DNA from: Mucidula mucida
Taxonomy: Eukaryota > Basidiomycota > Agaricomycetes > Agaricales > Physalacriaceae
DNA: 23,557 nt
NCBI GenBank assembly: GCA_015501055.1
Contig: JADNYV010000528.1
Coordinates: 1 to 23,557 of the forward strand
Direction of reading: 5' to 3'
Part shown: piece after piece, positions 1 to 8,651 of the stretch
Layout: each line of letters starts with the position of its first letter
Numbering within the stretch: position 1 is the first letter of the stretch
Made by a program: the position numbers and the translations under genes
The notes under the pieces: model-generated
Database searches by the model: none
The model's input: the letters and a program-made list of their open reading frames with translations, nothing else
Told to the model about the DNA's origin: nothing

Positions 1-1
1 C

Positions 2-358
2 AAAGTCACTCCGTTCTTTGCAGACATGGGCAGACACCCCTACAAGGGCACCGCTCCAAAAATGACATCAAGAAATGAGACTGCGCAGGAGTTTGCCGAC
101 GGCATGAGGAAAACATGGGACAAAGTGGGATCAGCATTGAAGATGGCAAAAGAGAATATGAAACGGTTTGATTTTTACTAACAGTACCCGAACAAGCCGA
201 AGCCACCTGCGCTTGCTCGAATTGAAGACCCTATGTCACAGTTTCCATCCTATTTATTCCGACCCATGCCTCCACCCAATACCGAACCCCTCGACGTCAC
301 ACTACCCTCTGCAGCCCTCATGAAGCGACTCTGGCGCAGAATGGAACTTGCGCCTTAA
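2..358 (+). pseudogene. Ty3/gypsy pol C-terminal remnant with internal deletion
   Basis: The reading frame opens at base 2, so the gene is cut by the window edge. It gives the end of an integrase (TPFFADMGRHPYKG, then GMRKTWDKVGSALKMAKE), the typical C-terminal part of fungal Ty3/gypsy pol. At about 165-181 it jumps to a stop codon (TAA 179-181). Immediately after, in the same frame, it continues with QYPNKPKPPALARIE and runs to TAA at 356-358. The minus-strand relative at 900-1459 carries about 350 nt more between these two blocks, including the chromodomain. This copy has therefore lost the integrase tail and chromodomain by internal deletion. The polypurine tract and LTR follow directly, so this is the 3' end of one element. 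It is inactive as it stands. Confidence 0.85.
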
Positions 359-366
359 GGAGGGGG
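357..366 (+). other. Polypurine tract of the Ty3/gypsy element
   Basis: AAGGAGGGGG overlaps the pol stop codon and ends three bases before the TG of the LTR. This is the expected place for the plus-strand priming site of an LTR retrotransposon. Confidence 0.7.
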
Positions 367-369
367 TGA

Positions 370-899
370 TGTTATGAATCGCCATATTTTCACATTCTCA
401 CATCTTATCATATCTTATTGGGGGCCTTGTCTTATCAACCAACGGACTGTTTCATCATCTGTTTTGTCACTGATCATACTCCTTTTCATTACCGAAGCTG
501 TACTCATGTCGGACACACACCCAACACATGGATGACATCATACATGCCGATACCTCATAGACTTCCTATTGTATACACACCACCGACACTTGTAGCACAC
601 ATGGTTGTTTCAGTATTATTACTTACATGCAGTTACCACTCGTATTTAATGGTTTCACGGGCTAGTAGCATACAACACTGGGTCAAGGGCGTGGAGTTAA
701 CCCTAGCGGAAACACGTATGGACAAGGAGTCTCAAACACAGACTTACTAGTATATAAGCAGTAGTGTAGCATCATTGTACTTTAGTTCCGATCTCGCTTA
801 TACACCTGGCCTAGCCTAGTCTTACAAACGCGAACACTTTCTTCCTTAGTTCTTGCTGTGGTACCTGGTTGAGTCTTGTGGCTTAGTCAGTCGCTAACA
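370..899 (+). mobile_element. 3' LTR of Ty3/gypsy element (530 bp)
   Basis: The repeat begins TGTTATG and ends GCTAACA, giving perfect 5-bp terminal inverted repeats TGTTA/TAACA with the canonical TG...CA ends. A polypurine tract lies just left of it and the pol end of the same element before that, so this is the 3' LTR. A TATATAA at 751-757 is a plausible LTR promoter. The LTR abuts, without any spacer, an inverted pol fragment of a related element at base 900. The right boundary therefore looks like an insertion into older retrotransposon sequence. The 5' LTR and the other target-site copy lie outside the window. Confidence 0.8.
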
Positions 900-1459
900 C
901 TTCAATGCAAGCAAGCGCAGGTGGCTTTGGCTTGTTCGGGTACTGTTGGTGGAAATTGCTGATGGCTTTGTCGGCATTTTTGAGATTACATGCTGGTTCC
1001 CATGTCTGCTTGTGTATTCCATAACCCTTCCAGTGAACCTTGTATTAAAACCCCCGTGGTACTTTTGGGAATTCACCACTTTCTCAACCTTCCATTCCGG
1101 CTTGTTTCCTTCCAATACAGGTGGTGGACGTGTGTCTTGGGATTGTGTCGGAAAGTGAGGTTTGTGGTAAGGCGTCAACAGGGCCTCGTTAAACACGGGA
1201 TGAATGCTCTTCCACGTGCAAGGGATCTGGAGCTTATAAGAGCTCGCCCCGACTTTCTTGATCACCTTAAACGGTCCGAAGCGTTTGTTATCGAGCTTCT
1301 CCATTGGTCGGTCCGGGCTGAGATTTGTTCCTTCTAACCATACTTTGTTGCCTTCCTTGTACTTCACTGCCTTTGTTCTCTTTCTGTCATAGAACTGTTT
1401 CATGTCCTCTTTTGCCATCTTCAATGCTGACCCCACTTTGTCCCATGTCTTCCTCATGC
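900..1459 (-). pseudogene. Ty3/gypsy integrase tail plus chromodomain, inverted and frameshifted
   Basis: Read on the minus strand from about 1459, the fragment starts at GMRKTWDKVGSALKMAKED, the same block as in the + copy at about 103-155. It continues through KVWLEGTNLS, RFGPFKVIKKVGASSYKL and IHPVFNEALLTPYH. A chromodomain follows, but only after a net one-base shift near 1085: YKVHWKGYG and QTWEPACNLKNADKAI, then QYPNKPKPPALACIE. In the unshifted frame the ORF drifts into unrelated residues. Chromodomains of this kind target chromovirus integration to modified histones. The fragment has no start and no upstream pol and ends abruptly at the LTR border (899/900). It is dead sequence and was probably the target of the LTR element on its left. 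Confidence 0.8.
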
Positions 1460-1462
1460 CGG

Positions 1463-2293
1463 TTTAAGCCTGGTTAGCTGGTATGGCTCTTGTGTTGCAA
1501 CATCAAGACGACACAGCCCACTATGAAGTTAGACCATTGTCACCTTGGTCCTTATTGTGTCATCAAGAAAATTGGCATATCCGCGTACCATTTGGACCTC
1601 TCATCCTACCTATCCCGTCTCCACCCCATTTTCAACATCACTCTCCTTGAGAAATACCATGATCCCTCTAAATTCCATCCTCACACTGATCTAGAACCAT
1701 TCACAATTGACAGACTGCCTCCATGGATCCATTCAATTACAGAGTCGCACAAAATCAGGCATCACTTTGAATACTTTGTATGTTGGCAAGGACTCCCCAT
1801 CGAGGAAAGCGCTTGGACACCTTTGTCAGACATCCCAACAATGGCGGACGATACTGTAGTGTTTCGACCGCAAATTCACATAACGGGTCACGGGGGTCTT
1901 TGAAGTGAAGCTATATATACATCATAACGGGTCATGGACCACTTTGGTCAGGCACGAGCCTCCAAATAAGGCAATTTCAGGTCCCGCTATAAGCGGAACT
2001 GTCCAAAAAAGGCAATTTAAGGGTCTGTGAAGCTGTTCGCTGTAACTTCAGACCATAATGGGTCACAGGCTGTGAAGTTATGGTCAAAACGCTACAGTAT
2101 CATCAAAAAATTCCATCATCAACATCCAAAATCACTGCGCCCTCACTCCTCAGTCCTCGCAAAACACTTCTCTCCCCTAATCAAACCCCTACCATACATT
2201 GCACTCCCAGACACTCCATTGCCTTCACTCCCTTTCGCAATTGAGGCTCTCTCACGGCCACCTGCACTGCCGCCCGTTCATTGCAACCCTTGA
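1463..2293 (+). pseudogene. Second Ty3/gypsy chromodomain pol end, interrupted by a MITE
   Basis: The + strand frame from 1463 reads FKPG, a stop (TAG 1475-1477), then LVWLLCCNIKTTQPTMKLDH, LGPYCVIKKIG, LHPIFNITLLEKYHDPSKF and a chromodomain (HHFEYFVCWQGLPIEESAW). This is a family distinct from the element at 2-1459. At 1852 a MITE begins, and the pol frame resumes at 2100 with IIKKFHHQHPKSLRPHSSV, ending TGA 2291-2293. Removing the insert with one TA copy (246 bp) keeps the frame, so the insertion postdates an intact C-terminus. The in-frame TAG and the missing 5' part mark it as a remnant. The 3' polypurine tract (about 2418-2427) and LTR follow. Confidence 0.85.
1854..2097. mobile_element. 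MITE with TA target duplication (Tc1/mariner-type)
   Basis: The ends are inverted repeats: CTGTAGTGTTTCGACC at 1854-1869 and, on the other strand at the right end, CTGTAGCGTTTTGACC, 14 of 16 positions identical. The element is flanked by TA at 1852-1853 and 2098-2099. It is 244 bp long and has no ORF of transposase size. Inside are a direct repeat AAGGCAATTT (1968-1977, 2009-2018) and a perfect hairpin CCGCT-ATA-AGCGG (1984-1996). A TA duplication and short terminal repeats point to a non-autonomous Tc1/mariner-superfamily element. The superfamily call is inference from the TA site alone. Confidence 0.8.
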
Positions 2294-2430
2294 ACACACT
2301 TTGAGACCGCCCTGCCAATAACTACCCAAAGTGGGTGCGTCTCTAAGCCACCAACCCGTTACCAGCCCCAATCTTAGATCCCAATCCCACACTTTATGAC
2401 TTGCTCCTCTTGTCCTTAAAGGGGGGATGG

Positions 2431-2730
2431 TGTGAAGGTCACCCATTCCGGATTGGGTAATCACCTCCTCAAACCACTCAACTCACTTCCTCACCCCTAC
2501 ATAGCCTCAACTCCTCGTCTTACCTATATATTACTTAGTCTTACCTATGTCTTACTTAGTCTCAGACTCCAATCCACCCGCTACTCGATACTTTACTATA
2601 AAGCCTAAATTCTTGTACTACTACAACTTGTCGAATCAATGCTATTGACTTGGCTAGTCTTTCACCAAAAACTCATCATCTATCTAACTAAGTTAGAGGG
2701 TCCTTACCCTTGGTCACGGTTTGGATAACA
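2431..2730 (+). mobile_element. 3' LTR of the second Ty3/gypsy element (about 300 bp)
   Basis: The repeat starts TGTGAAGGTCACCC right after a G-rich purine tract (AAAGGGGGGATGG) downstream of the pol stop. The best TG...CA end is GGATAACA at 2730. It contains a duplicated block around 2519-2563 (CTTACCTATATATTACTTAGT, then a second copy with GTC in place of ATA), the first with a TATATA. The left border is firm. The right border rests only on the CA end, because no second LTR copy is present for comparison. Confidence 0.65.
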
Positions 2731-3477
2731 TTGTGTACTGTATTTACGTTGCACTGGATGTAGATCTCGTTGAAGAAGCAAAATCAGACATATTTCATGG
2801 CATGCAACTGCACCCTGCGACCCTGATACGCCGCTCGGAGTTGCAGAGTTGAAGCGCTTACTCATCTCGTCAATGTACCAATTATTGATTCGTAGAAACT
2901 AATAGTAGTAAGTCACCGAAAGTACCATACCTAACCGACCCAATTGTTCGTAGTTGTGGTTTCTTGTTCGACAGATGAGGCGTTTAATTACGACCCAATG
3001 TGAGGACTACGACGGATCAAGATAAGCGAAGAATAATAACCTGTTGTGCCATGTTTGTCCAACATACTGTGAATACAGAACGTCGAAATGAACTTGCATA
3101 GTTCCTGAATTGGACCTGTGCACGCGCGCATCGTCGGTCTCAACGCATACAGCGAGCCGCAAGGAACTGAAGAGCCAGGCCAAAGATTATGGATCGTCAC
3201 AAACCGTTGCGGCCACCAATCTCTGCGGGTGTGTTGCGATCGATAAACTTGAAGAAGCATCAACTCATCCGCAATACAGCGGTAGAAAAACATACGCTGG
3301 GATCCGAATTGTGACCTCGTAAGTCTGTCACAGTCTAGAATATTCGTGGCGCAGAAAATTTTGTTGCACCGAGCTCACGGTGTCATCCTGATGGCTTAGG
3401 ACGTCGTTGTTCTACATTGGGCCGCCGCTTCAAATTCTGTCATTTCACGATCAGTTACGAAGGAAAAATTGATGTAT
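2731..3477. other. Intergenic, no gene recognised
   Basis: Short open frames exist on both strands (for example 2988-3293 minus and 3110-3322 plus) but they overlap each other, have no intron signals and show no family I recognise. The right part should contain the 3' UTR of the minus-strand BSP-like gene. Confidence 0.5.
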
Positions 3478-4337
3478 TTAGAGAGCACGCCTTCTCTCCA
3501 GCTCTCCGTGATAGATACGCCACAGCTTCTCAAGCTTCCTACCAGTCAACTCCTTGAAGATTCTATCGGTCCATTCTTGATCGCACATCGTGGCATTGAG
3601 CTCGCGAATAGTGCCAGCACCGTACCTAGACGAATGTTAGAGCGCTTTGAACTTGAGATAATTGGATGCATACCGTTCCTCGAGCCAATCCAAAAAGTAA
3701 GCGGTGCTCTGATAACCTGCATCCCATTTGTCCGGTATGTTGTCACGTTTCCAGTGAGGCGGCGCCAGAGAGGCATGTAAGCGAACGAAATCTGTACGAA
3801 GTTCAGTTGTGACATTCAGGTTGAGATGATACAAACATTACCTGCGATCCCTTCAATCAGTCCTCCTGGACATGTACCCTTGGCATTGTACTGATAGCAA
3901 TGCACAACTTCATGGGTCAAGACACCATTTATCTCATGCCTCAGCGCCTCCACGCCGTTCTTGGCCTTGTCCTGAATATACTCTAGGCTAACATGAATCT
4001 CTTTGAACGCGTTACCACCCTCCCCGCCGGTCGTATAAGCTACACCTGGCATACTTCTTAGCACGAGCATTATAGAGCCAACATGTTGTGGAGTCGCTGG
4101 ATTGGAGGGAGTGTCGTACAGGAGATTGAAGGAATAGAGAACCGCCGACGTTAGAGCATCGCTGGGGTTCACGGCCGAGAGAAATGCAGATGCGCCAGGA
4201 TGCGCAAGATCTGGAATTCGAAGAGAGAGAGTAGGCAGAGGCCAGGAAGATGGGGGAGGCAGCGGCTTGAAGGCGGGAGGCATGGAAATGATTGTGGGAA
4301 AGTCGACGGTATTTCCACGGCCCGCTCGTCTTGACAT
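3478..4337 (-). CDS. BSP-family (basic secretory protein-like) zinc metallopeptidase
   Basis: There are three exons: 4337-3842, 3791-3674 and 3625-3478. The introns are 50 and 48 nt; the second has a GCTCTAAC branch site. Joined they give 253 codons plus stop. The core motif is THEVVHCYQYNAKG (residues 141-154) followed by CPGGLIEGIADFVRLHA, the HExxH zinc-binding helix and the downstream G-x-I-E-G-I-A-D block of the plant/fungal BSP family. The end EERYGAGTIRELNA and FKELTGRKLEKLW also fits. H142, E143 and H146 are intact. I see no signal peptide, unlike plant BSPs, so it may act inside the cell as many fungal members appear to. Peptidase activity is inferred from the family. ATG 4337 was chosen; an in-frame ATG lies 18 codons later and would leave a proline-rich start closer to typical fungal members. 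The membrane protein gene lies upstream on the same strand. Confidence 0.88.
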
Positions 4338-4551
4338 TTCGTCTCACTAGTTGAAGTCAATGATAGTACTTTGTACATGGAGTGGACTCGATTTCTATTG
4401 ATGTATAGTATTCCATTGTGTGATATCCAGACAGTCTTTCGTACAATTCGCTTTTCGATGAAGGTCGAATGCAAGAAGTCATCCAGCGAGTGCCGATTGC
4501 CCAAAAACATCATGTTATGAACCAAGCAGTACATATTTACTGCCTCTCCGA

Positions 4552-5845
4552 CTACGAATGACTGCTATAACCATTGTCATTCCCAACATCACTCTCATCG
4601 CCATCGCCATCATCGTTCTCCACCTCCTTGTCCACACCGGTACCATTTCCCGGATCCCCCTTGTCCTCCGCCTGGCCCTCTTCGTCTACACGACCATACT
4701 GTCTCCTATCCCGATACTTCAAGAAACAATGCCCTATGAACCAGACCAATTGCAACCCCAGCCCGACCAGCAGGATGATACACAAGATGAAGTAGAACTG
4801 GCTCGGATTGTTGACCAGGATTACGGGGCGGCGAATGGTTGGCGTTGGAATGACAGCCGCAGTAACTAGCTTTCGACAAACCGCGTTAACTGGGACGCCT
4901 TCAGGATCAGCGAGGCGTGAGTCCTAGACAGTAGCCACAGACTCTTCAGTACCGCTTGTTGACAAGAATACCAAGAGATTGGATACGAACCAGAGTCACG
5001 ACACATATTAGAGCGAGTTTGAAGAAGATATAAATTGCAACTAGCATCGTGCGTTGACTTGCCAACTCAAGAAGGTCCTCTCCCAGCGCATTCTTATATA
5101 GATTTGTTTCGTCGACTGTGGGGACACGTATGCGCCCGACAACACCCCGACCGTCGAACAACATCAAGAACAATGCACACTCACGGTCTTCAACACAGGA
5201 AAATTGCTTAGAGATAGTTAGAAGCGCGCGGCGATCAACTAATGAAATGATGTTAGCGGAGAAGTGGGTTCCACCCCACGGCGATCGTGGAACACGAGAC
5301 GAAGAGTAGAGCCCAAAAAGTCGAGCGCGCATGAATTCAGGAGCACTTCCAGATCCTTTTCCTGGGGGATATCACTGAGCAGCAACGAAGTAAAAGAGGC
5401 GGCCACACGAAACCCGAAGTTGAATCTCTGCAGCTCTACCCAACTGTTCGTTAGAAGGTGCCCTCAGCCGAAGCTATCGACTCTAAGGACAACTCTCAAG
5501 CTTAGCGCGAGGTAGGTCAAACATCTTGTACTCTAGACTGCGAAGGTTTAGTACAATCCTGTGATATTGGTCAAATCCAGGCCAGATTTCATCCCGGTCT
5601 GATCAAACACCAATGGTGAGCCAGTGCCATCGATGTACACTTCCACGAACAAGCGACGGCGTAAGATCAAGGCGTGTCCATAAGCGAGGCAGTGATAGCA
5701 CAATGAGGCGCTATCGACCTCAAACAGGACGCATGATGCCCAAGAAACTAGGAGAGCTCGATCAGATGGAGTGCAGACGGCTTTGAACATGGCCAGGATG
5801 AGCAGAAATACCGCCTCTGGTCAAGGCGGCGCGCGAAAACCCCAT
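4552..5845 (-). CDS. Multi-exon two-pass membrane protein, function unknown
   Basis: I do not recognise the family. Five 3' exons fit with matching phases: 5598-5494, 5435-5301, 5238-4991 and 4923-4552 are joined by introns of 58, 62 and 67 nt, and a 5' exon precedes 5599. The protein includes EIWPGFDQYHRIVL, FDLPRAKLEKLQRFNFGF, SCALDFLGSTL and FDGRGVVGRIRVP. A first hydrophobic helix is LVAIYIFFKLALICVVTL; a second is FYFILCIILLVGLGLQLVWF. A cytosolic-looking acidic tail follows (KYRDRR, then DDGDGDESD). The 5' end is uncertain. ATG 5845 with a 64-nt intron (GTATTT...CTAG) gives SWASCVLFEVDSASLCYHC, but joining that to the exon at 5598 needs a weak donor. The donor at 5300 (GTCTCG) is also unusual. 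Taken together this is a real gene whose N-terminus I could not settle. Confidence 0.6.
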
Positions 5846-6383
5846 AGTGTAGTGTACAATTCTGGCTTTGAGTAGTTAGGAGTTCTTGGAGACGATGGGC
5901 GGGTCAGCTGGAGAACGTTTTCTCAAGAATAGGACACGCGTTTGGCGGACCAGCTGATTGGCATATAAGCCAAGCAGGAGCAGAGAAAACGAGCACTGAT
6001 GGCATGCGATAACTCGAAGTTAGTCACTAGTGTTGATCAATATCGTGACGGTCTTAGCGTCAGAGTCACATTGACTTTACGGAGAAGATCTACTCAGCAC
6101 GCGCGACGTAGTCCTCGTGCGACGTGCGGTTTGTTGTCGGAGACGATGACTGCACAAGGCAACGCTTGCCATGGGCATGTGATCACTAGACGGCGATCAT
6201 GAGGTGTTTCTCGACAGTGCCACGTTTTCATCTCAACCATCACCGCGTCGCCTTGTCTCTCCTCGCATTGCGCATACTTAACTGACTTCAACGGGCCCAT
6301 CAGCTGTGCCACTTACGATCAGGAATTCTTCTCACTGAGCCGCCCACCGCTGCTAGGCACGAGAAAGCCAGAAACAATTTAAA
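5846..6383. promoter_or_regulatory. Divergent intergenic region, membrane protein / PBDC1
   Basis: 538 bp separate the two divergently transcribed genes. A CATATAAGCC at 5962-5971 with an adjacent CCAAT (minus strand, reading GCCAATCAG) could serve the minus-strand gene. The TATA lies about 120 nt upstream of its proposed ATG. A 67-codon + strand ORF at 5999-6202 starts 30 nt after the TATA-like motif, but its composition does not look coding. No other site is recognisable. Confidence 0.35.
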
Positions 6384-7180
6384 ATGGCCGGAAAGTTCGA
6401 CCCGCAGAACGCGCAGAACCTCGTTGAAATCGAGAAACAGTGCGTCGATTTCAATTGGTCTTGAGACAGGATAGAGCTGACGGTCTCCCTCGTTTCTCTC
6501 CTCTCTCCTTCAATTTACTGTCTGGATCTCGTTCGATTCTGTCAACTCCTGCATTCGACCATCTCTCCATCACAATCTCCCTGACAGATTCGCCGTGAAA
6601 GCCGTCGAGCAAGCACAAACTTACTGGAACCTTCTGTCCCTCGTCCCACCACGCACCCTGAAACTGACCGCGCACGATGATGAGATCTACGCGCATGTCC
6701 AGGACGCATTCCCCGAGATCAAAACCGAGGGCTGGGGCAAATTGGACGAAGACTGGATGAAGACTGAGGATGGAAAGAAGAGATGGCGGGATTTCTGCAT
6801 CAAGTGAGCCGCCTAGTCCCTCCCTTATCATAGCGGCTAATGCACGTTTACTAGGTATGAGAACAAAATCAAAGATTACAACTTCGGCTCCCTCATCCGG
6901 ACGGACGCGGCTGGTGAATACGGCGAGAGGAACACCATCTTCGTTACGCGGATACAGGTCAGTTTCTCGCATCTTCCTGAGATGTCGTCTTTCATCCCTT
7001 CCATAGTTCTACGCGATAGAAATTGCCCGGAACCGGCTCGGTTTGAACGACGCGGCCCACGAAATTGCGAAGAAGGAAAAGGCAGAGGAGAAGGCCAAGA
7101 AGGAGGCTAGGAAGAAGGAGAAAGAGGCCAAGAAGGCCAAGGAAGCGAAAGAGGCTGAAAATAAGGATGAGCTATCATGA
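6384..7180 (+). CDS. PBDC1: PBDC1-family protein (Ypl225w/Chp1, eEF1A-biogenesis chaperone)
   Basis: There are four exons: 6384-6439, 6588-6803, 6855-6957 and 7007-7180. The introns are 148, 51 and 49 nt, and the phases all agree. They give 182 residues. The sequence starts MAGKFDPQNAQNLVEIEKQ and continues FAVKAVEQAQTYWNLL, HDDEIYAHVQDAFPEI, YNFGSLIRTDAAGEYGERNT and FVTRIQFYAIEIARNRLGLN. These are the hallmark blocks of the PBDC1 domain (Pfam Polysacc_synt_4, a misleading old name). The yeast member Ypl225w (Chp1) acts at the ribosome as a dedicated folding factor for nascent eEF1A. That role is assigned by homology. The C-terminus (about 148-182) is a charged Lys/Glu/Ala-rich helix not present in the shorter yeast protein and could be an RNA- or ribosome-contacting tail. 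A spliceable intron follows in the 3' UTR. Confidence 0.93.
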
Positions 7181-7208
7181 CAGTGCGACAATCGAATCTG
7201 AGATACAG

Positions 7209-7258
7209 GTGAGGTTGGCGTCTGTGCTTTAAAACACGCTGGCTAACGTCGATCTCAG
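7209..7258 (+). other. Probable intron in the PBDC1 3' UTR
   Basis: GTGAGG at 7209, a GGCTAAC branch site and CTCAG at 7254-7258 define a textbook 50-nt fungal intron. It begins 28 nt after the PBDC1 stop codon. It cannot extend the coding frame because the TGA at 7178 precedes it. Confidence 0.6.
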
Positions 7259-7366
7259 TGTGTACATACCAAAATAATTTCCATACGGCAAGGAGAAACG
7301 TTGGTACGTTGGGAGACGGAGGGAATCGATTGTCTATGTAGAGTATATGCATACATAGTGTTAAAC

Positions 7367-7437
7367 GCATTAATGGGGTAGTGGTAACCTGGGTCGTTGC
7401 CATCGACCCGCCGGGGGTTCGATTCCCCCTTAATGCA
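7367..7437 (+). tRNA. tRNA-Gly(GCC), copy 1
   Basis: A complete cloverleaf of 71 nt including the discriminator A. Acceptor GCATTAA/TTAATGC is perfect. The D stem is GGGT/ACCT with loop AGTGGTA. The anticodon stem GGTCG/CGACC is perfect with loop TTGCCAT, so the anticodon is GCC. The T stem GGGGG/CCCCC is perfect with TTCGATT. A Pol III T-run (TTTTT, 7459-7463) lies 21 nt downstream. There is no intron. It is identical to the copy at 9610. Confidence 0.93.
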
Positions 7438-8651
7438 AGATGAATGTTGCAGTGAACATTTTTATAATTTTTCATGGTTTTGCCGGGTGTCCACAGGATG
7501 GCGCAGCCAACCTCCGACGTTCGTGGGTAATACGAACTAATACGAATGGTATTGACTTTGATACAGATCACCCGGAACGTTGACTGTGACGGTTTGGACC
7601 GCATGGGCACCGCCGCGCTGCGCCCATCCCGCCTCTCTCAGCTTCTCCCTGTGCCAGTGGGCCGGCCATGACGTGAACGATCTCCTCCCTTACGACGGCC
7701 AAGGATTTCAATACCGTATCGATACTGGTAGTAACAAGGTAGTGAAACGCGAGGTGCAACAAAACTTTAAGTTTCGGTGCAAAAGCCCTAAACATATATT
7801 TGTTGGTCACTAGCCTCCTTCAAATATGCATCCTCTTGACACTCGAACGCAGCGGAAATTTGACTTGTATCGATAACGTTTACTGCCGGCTTCATTGTCC
7901 TAGGTCGAGCGATGTCTGAGCCTTTCCCCGTGCCACATGGATATTTTCATCTCAGCACATTCTCAGCCCGTGATTGTTCGTCAATGCTTCGGGGCCTTTG
8001 AATAGCGAGCGCTGTTGCCAACCACCTACATGCGCGTTTTAAACGCATGTGGCAAGTCGGACACCGAACACTAATACTGTCGAGGCGTCGGTCAATACGC
8101 CATTCGAAATCGATAAATGTATATGGTTAAGCAGTTGCATCTGCCGACGTCTCGTCCTACGTGGTACCACAAGCTGTCGTAAAGAGCTCATCCAACGGGC
8201 GAATGAATGTCGGTGAGCAGGTAGAGACGACAGATCGACGAACACGTAGAGCCCTTCAATCTCAATCGAGGATGGTGGTGGGAACTCGCAAGAGCCAGAA
8301 AACACTTTCTACCACGACAGGAAGGCAATAGCTAACCAATTCTAGCACATTTGAAGTGACGTATTATTCCGCTGTCGAATGCAAATCAGAAATCTTTCCC
8401 TCGGGAGGACCTGGGGAGGACATAGCGCACAAGATGGGCATTTCCGGATTTTTCAGAAAGGACAGAACATACGTTGCCAAAGTTGAAGGTAACGATGACC
8501 CAGGGTGGGTTGAGTGCCCTTTTGGGAGGGATGACATTGTAGATACAACTGATCTTTCGTGTAGGTCTTGTAGACGCGTCATACGTCGTCTGTCGCTAGC
8601 GCGCCGTGATTTTACACAACACAAGGGCGCCTTTGTCGGCCCTCGCGTCAT
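7438..8651. other. Intergenic between tRNA-Gly and TFIIS-like gene, no gene resolved
   Basis: No family is recognisable. Seen here are: a tRNA terminator; a palindromic GTATCGATAC at 7716-7725 within a roughly 60-bp stretch resembling 9714-9773; an imperfect palindrome ACATGCGCGTTTTAAACGCATGT at 8028-8050; and a + strand open frame 8356-8650 preceded by a plausible intron (GTGAGC at about 8210 to CTAACCAATTCTAG at 8345) but with no start codon in the preceding exon. The missing TFIIS zinc ribbon would be expected within this stretch on the minus strand and is not there. Confidence 0.45.

Noticed and set aside
4558..4869. A + strand ORF with a hydrophobic start (MTAITIVIPNITLIAIAII...)
   Set aside because: It is the antisense shadow of the membrane protein's last exon. 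The minus strand has matching splice phases over four exons.
7912..8001. A 29-residue ORF, MSEPFPVPHGYFHLSTFSA..., considered as a pheromone precursor or small peptide
   Set aside because: There is no C-terminal CaaX motif, no signal peptide and no repeat. A 30-codon frame is not significant by itself.
8028..8050. Imperfect palindrome ACATGCGCGTTTTAAACGCATGT as an operator or terminator
   Set aside because: It is isolated, imperfect and not placed at a gene border. Such palindromes arise by chance at this length.
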